Below, piece by piece: positions 58,900 to 64,000 of a stretch of DNA of 64,000 nt. The notes below the pieces were generated by a model. That model made no database searches and had not been told where the DNA came from. It saw only the letters and a program-made list of their open reading frames with translations. How positions within the stretch are numbered: position 1 is the first letter of the stretch; the number at the start of each line of letters is the position of its first letter. Source of the stretch: Luteolibacter flavescens (GTDB lineage Bacteria; Verrucomicrobiota; Verrucomicrobiia; Verrucomicrobiales; Akkermansiaceae); contig NZ_JAPDDS010000012.1 of NCBI RefSeq assembly GCF_025950085.1, positions 122,108 through 186,107 on the forward strand, given 5' to 3'. Both the position numbers and the translations under genes were made by a program.

Positions 58900-59739
58900 T
58901 CAATCCGCCACCTCCACCTGTCGGCGGAGCTTGTGGGCGCGGGAGAGATTCCGCTGGTAGATTTCCTCCAGCCGCTTGGTGAATTCGTGTGCGGTTTCGC
59001 CCTCCTCAGGCACGACCGGGTCGCCGAGCTCAATGCTTATGCGGATGGGGAACTCGGGCTTTTTCCAGAGCGGCCAGCCCTTTTCGAGGAAGCGGGTATT
59101 GCTGCGGATGAAGACGGGGCGCACCGGCACTCCGGCCCGGCGGGCGATGAGCGCGCAGCCGCCGCGCAGGGGATTGATCCACCGGGCTTCGCGCCGGGTG
59201 CGCGTGCCTTCCGGGAAAAGCAGGAGCTGGCCGCCTTTTTGCAGGGCGTCGGCGGCATCCTTCACCATTCGGGAGGACGAGCCATTCGGGATATAACCCG
59301 CGAGCCGGGCACCGCCGCCAAGGAATGGATTCTTGAGAATCGCTTCCTTCATGATGCAGATCGGTTGCGGTAGCTTGGAGATGACGAAAACCGCATCCCA
59401 GAGCGAAGTGTGGTTCGGCGCGATGATTACTGCCCGCGGATCATCCTTCAGGGCATCCAGCGAACTCAGGTCCGCCTGAACGAGATCGGTCGCACGGAGG
59501 TAGCCGACGAAGACCCGGAAGGCCCGGTGAAGCATCCCGCGGCCCAGTCGCTTCGCCACAAGGCAAGGCAGAACGAGGATCAGCGGGATGGAGACGAGTG
59601 TGAATAACAGCCCGAAGATACCCCAGTAGGCAAAGGCCCCCAGCGTGGCCGCGGCCTCCCACGGGAGACGCCACCAGCGGCGCGTCTGCGCGGCAGTGGA
59701 GGCGGACCTGGGGAGGGTTTGGCTTTCCAGTGAGGGCAT
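58900..59739 (-). CDS. PlsC-like lysophospholipid acyltransferase
   Basis: 279 residues. A hydrophobic N-terminal region (ATLGAFAYWGIFGLLFTLVS, IPLILVLPCLVAKRL) anchors it to the membrane. The acyltransferase motifs are VIIAPNHTSLWDAVFVISKL (NHxxxxD), GYIPNGSSSRMVKDAADALQ, LLLFPEGTRTRREARWINPL (FPEGTR) and GVPVRPVFIRSN. It should move an acyl chain from acyl-ACP or acyl-CoA to a lysolipid. It lies back-to-back with a FabZ-like gene and near an AMP-ligase, which hints at a lipid or arylpolyene-type role, though it may be the phospholipid enzyme. Confidence 0.85.
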   Translation of the reverse strand: MPSLESQTLPRSASTAAQTRRWWRLPWEAAATLGAFAYWGIFGLLFTLVSIPLILVLPCLVAKRLGRGMLHRAFRVFVGYLRATDLVQADLSSLDALKDDPRAVIIAPNHTSLWDAVFVISKLPQPICIMKEAILKNPFLGGGARLAGYIPNGSSSRMVKDAADALQKGGQLLLFPEGTRTRREARWINPLRGGCALIARRAGVPVRPVFIRSNTRFLEKGWPLWKKPEFPIRISIELGDPVVPEEGETAHEFTKRLEEIYQRNLSRAHKLRRQVEVAD

Positions 59740-59842
59740 GGAATAACAGCGCGGGAACTATAGCCTGTTTGAATCAGCGCGGTCCATGGAAAATTGCGTT
59801 GCGACTTGCCACGTCGGGCGCACGAGGGATGGATCGTCCGCG

Positions 59843-60271
59843 ATGCACGATCCTCTCGCCGCGCTGCCCCATGGTCCGGAATTCCGCTTTGTCGATGCCC
59901 TCGAATCGCTCGACCCGGGCAGGTTCGCGACGGCCCGCTATCTGGTCCGGGGTGACGAGGGATTTCTGGCGGGACACTTTCCGGGAAATCCGCTGATGCC
60001 GGGCGTCATCCTGATCGAAGCGATCGCACAGCTCGGCGGGGTGGTGGCCCAGAGCGATCCGGCGATCCCGCCGCTGGAAAACCTGCTCCTGACCGGTGTC
60101 CGCGGCGCGAAAATCCTCGGCGCTGCGAAGCCCGGCGAAACGCTGACGCTGAGGGCGGAGGTGGAAGGCCGCCTCGGCGGCATGATCCAGATCTCCGGCG
60201 AGGTGAGCGTGGGGGATCGCCCGCTCGCCTCGGCGAAGGTGATGCTCAGCGGTCAGGAGAGCGTCTCCTGA
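59843..60271 (+). CDS. FabZ-like 3-hydroxyacyl-ACP dehydratase
   Basis: 142 residues from the ATG at 59843. The hot-dog signature GHFPGNPLMPGVILIEAIAQ carries His45 and Glu59, the catalytic residues of FabZ/FabA-like dehydratases. The rest, LLTGVRGAKILGAAKPGETL and LTLRAEVEGRLGGMIQISGE, fits the fold. It could be the housekeeping FabZ or a paralogue for a special acyl chain; lpxA is not adjacent, so it is not the usual lpxD-fabZ-lpxA group. It is divergent from the acyltransferase and convergent with the lipoprotein gene (4-base gap). Confidence 0.85.
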   Translation: MHDPLAALPHGPEFRFVDALESLDPGRFATARYLVRGDEGFLAGHFPGNPLMPGVILIEAIAQLGGVVAQSDPAIPPLENLLLTGVRGAKILGAAKPGETLTLRAEVEGRLGGMIQISGEVSVGDRPLASAKVMLSGQESVS

Positions 60272-60275
60272 GGGC

Positions 60276-61190
60276 TCAGTCCCATTTGCGGACCACGAGA
60301 GTCTCCAGCATCTTGTCGAGCGTTTCCAGGCCCGGGTTGATCTCTGCGGCGTGCTGCTCCAGCCATGCCGCTGCGTCCTTTTCATAGGCTTCGAAGTTCT
60401 GGCCGAGTTCCTCGTGGCGCTCGGTGCTTCGTCCAAGGTGCTCGGCCTTCGTGACGTATTCCTCGGGCAAACCCGGGAGCGTCACGGGGAAGGTGGCGAT
60501 GATCTGGCAGGAGTCATCATCCGAGAGGCCGAGGAAGAGGTAGTGGAGCTGGTTCTCGCGGAGCAGCTCGGGCTCGGTGGTCCACTGGGCGAGGAGCCGG
60601 ACCCCGTGCCCGCCCTCGAAATCAATGCGCTTCCGGAGGCACTGGAAGGAGAGGCTGGCGTCCATGAAGGCGGGGACGACCGCCTTGCCTTCGCCTTTGA
60701 TTGCGGCGTCCATGCCCTCGCGGAGCTTGAGGATCGTCTCGGCGGACTTGTCCTTGCCGTCGACGCCGTCGGTGAAAATGGCCGCCCATTCGTCCGCCTT
60801 GTGGATGAGGATCTGCGGGGCGGTGGGGCTTTCGCCCGGATCGCCGGGATCGCGGTTGAGGTCCTTTGGCAGGGAGCCGGGAAGCCGGATCGCCCAGTGG
60901 CGTGGGCGGGAGGCGAACTGCGGCTTGTAAACCGCCGGGACCTCATTCGCCTCGCGGGCCTTCACGACCTGCTGCCACTCGCCGGTGGTGTAGAGCGGAT
61001 TTGCCGGGACTTCCTCGACGCGTGCGGAGGGCTTCCAGTCAAGCGGGACCTCGACGGAGAAGGGACCGGCCTGGACGCGGGGATCGGTATCGACCGCGGT
61101 GCTGCCCGTGCCGCCGGAAGATCCGCGGCCCTTGCAGCCGCAGAGCGCCGATCCAGCGAGGCATATCCAGTGTCTCCGGGAGAATTTCAT
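60276..61190 (-). CDS. Lipoprotein of unknown function
   Basis: 304 residues from the ATG at 61190, which overlaps the stop of the AMP-ligase gene (ATGA); an ATG two codons upstream at 61196 is also possible. The N-terminus KFSRRHWICLAGSALCGC has an SRR motif and a lipobox with a cysteine, so it is likely a Tat- or Sec-exported lipoprotein. The body is globular: VQAGPFSVEVPLDWKPSARV, PRHWAIRLPGSLPKDL, MDASLSFQCLRKRIDFEGGH and CQIIATFPVTLPGLPEEYV. I do not know the family. Translational coupling to a ligase gene is unusual for a lipoprotein. Confidence 0.65.
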   Translation of the reverse strand: MKFSRRHWICLAGSALCGCKGRGSSGGTGSTAVDTDPRVQAGPFSVEVPLDWKPSARVEEVPANPLYTTGEWQQVVKAREANEVPAVYKPQFASRPRHWAIRLPGSLPKDLNRDPGDPGESPTAPQILIHKADEWAAIFTDGVDGKDKSAETILKLREGMDAAIKGEGKAVVPAFMDASLSFQCLRKRIDFEGGHGVRLLAQWTTEPELLRENQLHYLFLGLSDDDSCQIIATFPVTLPGLPEEYVTKAEHLGRSTERHEELGQNFEAYEKDAAAWLEQHAAEINPGLETLDKMLETLVVRKWD

Positions 61191-62422
61191 GACCATCGTT
61201 TCTTGAGTTCCGCTCGGGAAAGCGACCAAGCCGAAACATCGGCGGCTGTTTCCCAATGACGAGGCATTTCCCATCCAGCCAGGACTTCGGTCATGCGCTG
61301 GCGGAGCTGTTCCAGCGTCCCGGACTTGAGTGCCACCAGTGCCGTGATCTCCTCGACCCGTTCAGGATCATGGCTTTTCACGCCAAAGACGCGCGCTCTC
61401 TCGACCAAGCCGCTGGCCATGAGCGCTGACTCGATTTTTGCCGGGCCGATCTTCCTCCCGGCGACATTGATCGACTCCGCTCCGCTGTTTTCTAACATCA
61501 GCCGCCCTGTCTCGATCCGTCCGAAGTCCTGTGTGAGGTATTGCCCACCTCCGAGGATCTCGCCCTCGCGCGCGGATTCATAGCCCAGCGCCACGGAATC
61601 GCTCTCGACGAGGAAGCGCCCGGATTCGCAAAGCCGCACGGCCACGCCGGGCAGGGGGGCTCCGAGGTCGGAGGCGCATTCCCGCGGCGAATCGCCGCCA
61701 TCGTAGGAAATGCCGCCGCATTCGCTGGCACCGTAGAAATTGTGCAGCTTCAGCCCGCAATCCGAGAAGACCTTGTGCTCCAGCTCCAGCGAGAGTGGTG
61801 CGCCCGCCGAGACGGCCAGCGCGATCCTCGCGTCTCGCAGGATCCCGGCACGGTGCCAGGCCTTCCACATCGAGGGCACGGCTTGGAGAGCCACCGCTTC
61901 GTGGGCCGACATCGCGTCCACCATCACCTTCGGGAAAGGCACCTCGACCACATGCACCGGGATGCCGTGTAGCAGCAAGGGCAGGATGATGCCGGAAAAG
62001 CCATACGAATGGGTCACGGAGATCGCGGCCAGATTCGGCATGCCGGGCCGCAGTCCCATGGCGGAGACGAGGCGGTCGGCATCGGCGGCGATTTGTGAGG
62101 CGGAGAAAAATACGGCCCGCGGTGTGCCTTCTATGCCCGGAGTGAGCTTCAGGTGAGCCGTTCCTTCCGGGAATGACGCGGGCAAATCAGGGATGGCGGC
62201 GCCCTTTTCCAGAGGCAGCACCGGTTGGCCGTCGCGCCAGCCTTGGAGGGTGGAGACCGCGATCTCGACCACGGAGCCGCGCGCGAGCACAGGGCCGTCA
62301 GCGGGAGTGCGATCCTTCAGGCCCGCCACCAGATCGGAGAAGCTCCACGACCTGCCGCCATCGATCACCGCGACCTGATCCCGGTATCGGGAGGCTGTCT
62401 CCTGCCAGCGTGAGAACAACAT
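61187..62422 (-). CDS. AMP-ligase family protein with degenerate P-loop
   Basis: 411 residues from the ATG at 62422, shorter than typical acyl-CoA ligases. The ANL fold is seen in SVTHSYGFSGIILPLLLHGI, ALAVSAGAPLSLELEHKVFS, LHNFYGASECGGISYDGG (YGxxE), TGRLMLENSGAESINVAGRK (the INVAGRK hinge) and a C-terminal WSLSRAELKKRWS with lysine at the expected place. The P-loop reads TPGIEGTPRAVFFSASQ instead of SSGSTGxPKGV, with the lysine changed to arginine. It may activate an acyl or aryl acid weakly or act differently. It resembles the stand-alone ligases of arylpolyene or resorcinol clusters by size only. It is translationally coupled to the lipoprotein. Confidence 0.7.
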   Translation of the reverse strand: MLFSRWQETASRYRDQVAVIDGGRSWSFSDLVAGLKDRTPADGPVLARGSVVEIAVSTLQGWRDGQPVLPLEKGAAIPDLPASFPEGTAHLKLTPGIEGTPRAVFFSASQIAADADRLVSAMGLRPGMPNLAAISVTHSYGFSGIILPLLLHGIPVHVVEVPFPKVMVDAMSAHEAVALQAVPSMWKAWHRAGILRDARIALAVSAGAPLSLELEHKVFSDCGLKLHNFYGASECGGISYDGGDSPRECASDLGAPLPGVAVRLCESGRFLVESDSVALGYESAREGEILGGGQYLTQDFGRIETGRLMLENSGAESINVAGRKIGPAKIESALMASGLVERARVFGVKSHDPERVEEITALVALKSGTLEQLRQRMTEVLAGWEMPRHWETAADVSAWSLSRAELKKRWS

Positions 62423-62589
62423 GCCGGGTTCAGTCAGGGCTTTCCGTGGGATGGGGGTTTGGCATCGCCATGACCGAGAAGTGCATGAGACGGGAGGGGG
62501 AGTCAATTTGACCCTCACATGAAATCCTCGCGATCCGGCTTCCGCTTGAGGGTATCTGCTGATTCCTTTGACGGATGGGTGGGGCACTG

Positions 62590-62832
62590 ATGGTGTTGGG
62601 TCTCTTCGGCTCGCTGGTCGTTTGGCTGGTGGCTATCCGTCCCTATGCCCGCCAGCATGGGAAGGGCTTTACCCCCGGGGCGAATATCGGCGTCACCGCT
62701 TGGGTGGATTGGGAGCAGGCGAAGCTGGTCGCGGGTGAGCGAGGAGACCGGGGGATGCTGCGGGTTTGTTCGGTCTTCTTTCTCCTGAATATCGCCGTCG
62801 TGGTGGGTTTCCTCTCTCTCCTTTTCTTCTGA
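62590..62832 (+). CDS. Small two-helix membrane protein
   Basis: 80 residues from the ATG at 62590, preceded by GGTGGGG; the ATG at 62575 is an alternative. It has an N-terminal helix (LGLFGSLVVWLVAIRP), a soluble loop with GFTPGANIGVTAWVDWEQAK and a C-terminal helix (VFFLLNIAVVVGFLSLLFF). Function unknown. It begins a three-gene run (+ strand) with the SRPBCC protein (12-base gap) and the lipoprotein. Confidence 0.55.
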   Translation: MVLGLFGSLVVWLVAIRPYARQHGKGFTPGANIGVTAWVDWEQAKLVAGERGDRGMLRVCSVFFLLNIAVVVGFLSLLFF

Positions 62833-62844
62833 GGCTCTGACACC

Positions 62845-63315
62845 ATGCCTCGCATCGAACTCGTCTTCGACATCGCCGCCCCGATCGAGCGGGTCTTCGA
62901 TCTCGCCCGCAGCATCGACGTCCATCAGGAAAGCCAGACGCGACATGGCGAGAGGGCAGTCGCGGGCCGCACGTCCGGGTTGATCGAGGCAGGGGAGACC
63001 GTGACGTGGGAAGCCACGCACTTCGGGATCCGGCAGAGGCTTTCCAGTCGCATCGACTCGATGACGAAGCCCGTGCATTTCCGTGACTCGATGATCTCCG
63101 GGGCGTTCGCGGATTTCGTGCACGATCACCATTTCGAGGCGATCCCGGGTGGGACACGGATGACGGATGTCTTTGACTACACCGCGCCGCTCGGGCTGCT
63201 GGGTCGCTTGGCGGACGTGCTGTTTTTGGCGCGGTACATGCGGAGGTTGTTAGAGGAGAGGAATGAGGTCATCCGGAGCTTGGCGGAGAATGAGAGCAGG
63301 CTTCCCAAGAAATGA
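62845..63315 (+). CDS. SRPBCC family protein
   Basis: 156 residues with the SRPBCC fold: an N-terminal RIELVFDIAAPIERVFDLAR strand-helix, QESQTRHGERAVAG, GLIEAGETVTWEATHFGIRQ, SMTKPVHFRDSMISGAFADF and HHFEAIPGGTRMTDVFDYTA. A C-terminal helix YMRRLLEERNEVIRSLAE follows. It belongs to the cyclase/dehydrase-like lipid-carrier family. It is a paralogue of the gene at 12513-12974 (similar HxF.A..GGT(R/K)MTD(V/L) core). The stop overlaps the next ATG (ATGA). Confidence 0.8.
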   Translation: MPRIELVFDIAAPIERVFDLARSIDVHQESQTRHGERAVAGRTSGLIEAGETVTWEATHFGIRQRLSSRIDSMTKPVHFRDSMISGAFADFVHDHHFEAIPGGTRMTDVFDYTAPLGLLGRLADVLFLARYMRRLLEERNEVIRSLAENESRLPKK

Positions 63316-63896
63316 TGCGCTGGGACGTTCATTCGAAGATGTGTAGCTGGATGAGGCTGGGTTTGTTGGGCTTGGTGGCATTGACGTGGCTTGTCGGATG
63401 CACCAAGCCGGAGCACCGCGCGGCGAGGGATTATCGGAACAAGCTGGCTGATGAGATCGCCAAGTCCTCGTTTATCGAGGTGATCGAGCATTCCTACATA
63501 GATGACTTTCCTGAAGAGTCATTTCCTGAATTCATGCCCCGCTCCTTCGACGATGTCCCGACGATCGAGTATGCTCGCATCCGGCTTTCCGCAGAGCAAA
63601 AGGAGGCTCTGGTGAAGCGCGTCCGGTCCTTTGACCGGACGGCATCGCCGGTAGTTAGCTTTTGCAGCTTCGACCCTCACCACACGATAGAGTTTCACTC
63701 GGATGCCGGGATAATCTCTCGATTTGAGATTTGCTTCGGGTGTTCGGGTTTTTCATGGGACGCCGCCAGGCTTCAGGGAAGCCCGGAGAGTTGGATGCAG
63801 GAGTTCAAGGGATTCATCGCGGAGATCGGCATGCGTCCGGAGGCAGATTGGAAGGACCTCGTTCTGAAATCGGGGCAGGTCCCGATCCGTCGCTGA
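63312..63896 (+). CDS. Lipoprotein of unknown function
   Basis: 194 residues. The N-terminus has a signal with lipobox (RLGLLGLVALTWLVGCTKPE), so the mature protein is probably lipid-anchored at the cysteine. The body is charged and mostly globular: EHSYIDDFPEESFPEFMPR, IRLSAEQKEALVKRVRSFDR, FCSFDPHHTIEFHSDAGI, FEICFGCSGFSWDAARLQ and SPESWMQEFKGFIAEIGM. I do not recognise the family, and the several cysteines in the middle have no known pattern. It is co-translated with the SRPBCC gene (ATGA overlap). Confidence 0.6.
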   Translation: MMRWDVHSKMCSWMRLGLLGLVALTWLVGCTKPEHRAARDYRNKLADEIAKSSFIEVIEHSYIDDFPEESFPEFMPRSFDDVPTIEYARIRLSAEQKEALVKRVRSFDRTASPVVSFCSFDPHHTIEFHSDAGIISRFEICFGCSGFSWDAARLQGSPESWMQEFKGFIAEIGMRPEADWKDLVLKSGQVPIRR

Positions 63897-63926
63897 AGAG
63901 GGCCTGATTGCTGGGAGCGCGGAGCC

Positions 63927-64000
63927 TGTAAAGGCCGGAGACATGGGTTACACTTGTTCGGGGACATGGGTTACACTTTTGGGCACTTCAGCTGCCAGCG
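63927..64000. mobile_element. Probable left end of an insertion sequence (IS481-like), cut by window edge
   Basis: Starting at TGTAAAGGCCGGAGACATGG (63927), the motif GACATGGGTTACACTT occurs twice (63940 and 63963) with a 23-base period. Such paired GACATGGGTTACA blocks near a TGTAA terminus are typical of the ends of IS481-like elements. The transposase would lie beyond base 64000 and is not seen. The element interrupts the tail of a CTGGGAGCGCGG repeat (63911-63922). Confidence 0.5.

Noticed and set aside
63937..64000. Two spaced repeats considered as the start of a CRISPR array
   Set aside because: Only two copies with a 23-base period and almost no spacer; the sequence matches an insertion-sequence end better. 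No CRISPR array is present in the window.

Overview
The window looks like a chromosomal segment of a Verrucomicrobiota bacterium, most plausibly a Luteolibacter-like member of Verrucomicrobiales. The evidence is high-GC coding sequence, a Verru_Chthon cassette-type protein, a fused CcoN-CcoO cytochrome oxidase, a DUF1080 secreted hydrolase, very long modular secreted proteins (LamG, lamin-tail, Calx-beta), lpxA (so an outer membrane with lipid A), and few recognisable Shine-Dalgarno sites. The taxon is an inference from gene content; no rRNA is present.

Layout. 1-4.4 kb: 3' part of trpD, a long hairpin repeat, a ParE-like toxin/antitoxin pair, a DUF5063 gene, polX and a small membrane protein. 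4.5-10.1 kb: a 1850-residue secreted protein combining a sugar-dehydrogenase propeller, a dihaem cytochrome c-like part and lectin modules. 10.2-17.9 kb: small secreted and housekeeping genes (beta-propeller, EF-hand, SRPBCC, class V aminotransferase, GNAT, DUF1080), including one gene bracketed by a 29-bp direct repeat and one AT-rich gap with two DnaA-box-like sites. 18.1-21.6 kb: a tight ccoS-ccoNO-ccoQ-ccoP operon for a cbb3-type oxidase, whose CcoP shows only one haem c site, preceded by a Cys-containing unknown protein. 22.3-23.2 kb: lpxA. 23.2-25.0 kb: an AT-richer insert with two unrecognised genes. 25.0-31.2 kb: HIT protein, tRNA-Ser(CGA), ACT-domain regulator, a Dabb/MDR/zinc-ribbon/SDR gene chain, dinB and a gamma carbonic anhydrase.

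31.4-37.5 kb: a 2049-residue secreted protein with three lamin-tail domains and a phytase-like C-terminus, closed by a strong terminator. 37.8-40.9 kb: membrane and glycosidase-like proteins, then rplT and rpmI. 41.1-44.9 kb: a discoidin-like protein and a compact operon of free-standing acyl carrier protein, condensation-type acyltransferase and AMP-forming ligase; this is the best candidate here for an undescribed biosynthetic system. 45.0-50.1 kb: GH30-like glycosidase, Imm11-like protein, pckG and a secreted protein. 50.2-53.8 kb: the Verru_Chthon protein A-like gene. 54.3-58.1 kb: uppS, purA, a DUF433/PIN-like pair and carA. 58.2-62.4 kb: a VapBC pair, then a lipid-type set (PlsC-like acyltransferase, FabZ-like dehydratase, lipoprotein, second AMP-ligase with a degenerate P-loop). 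62.6-63.9 kb: membrane protein, SRPBCC protein and lipoprotein. The right edge runs into what looks like the end of an insertion sequence.

Overall the segment mixes conserved metabolism (tryptophan, purine, pyrimidine, isoprenoid carrier, lipid A, gluconeogenesis, respiration) with secreted polymer-related proteins typical of a polysaccharide-feeding bacterium. Three toxin-antitoxin-like pairs and several dispersed hairpin repeats lie between the operons. All function calls come from reading the translated sequence and from knowledge of families; no database search was run.
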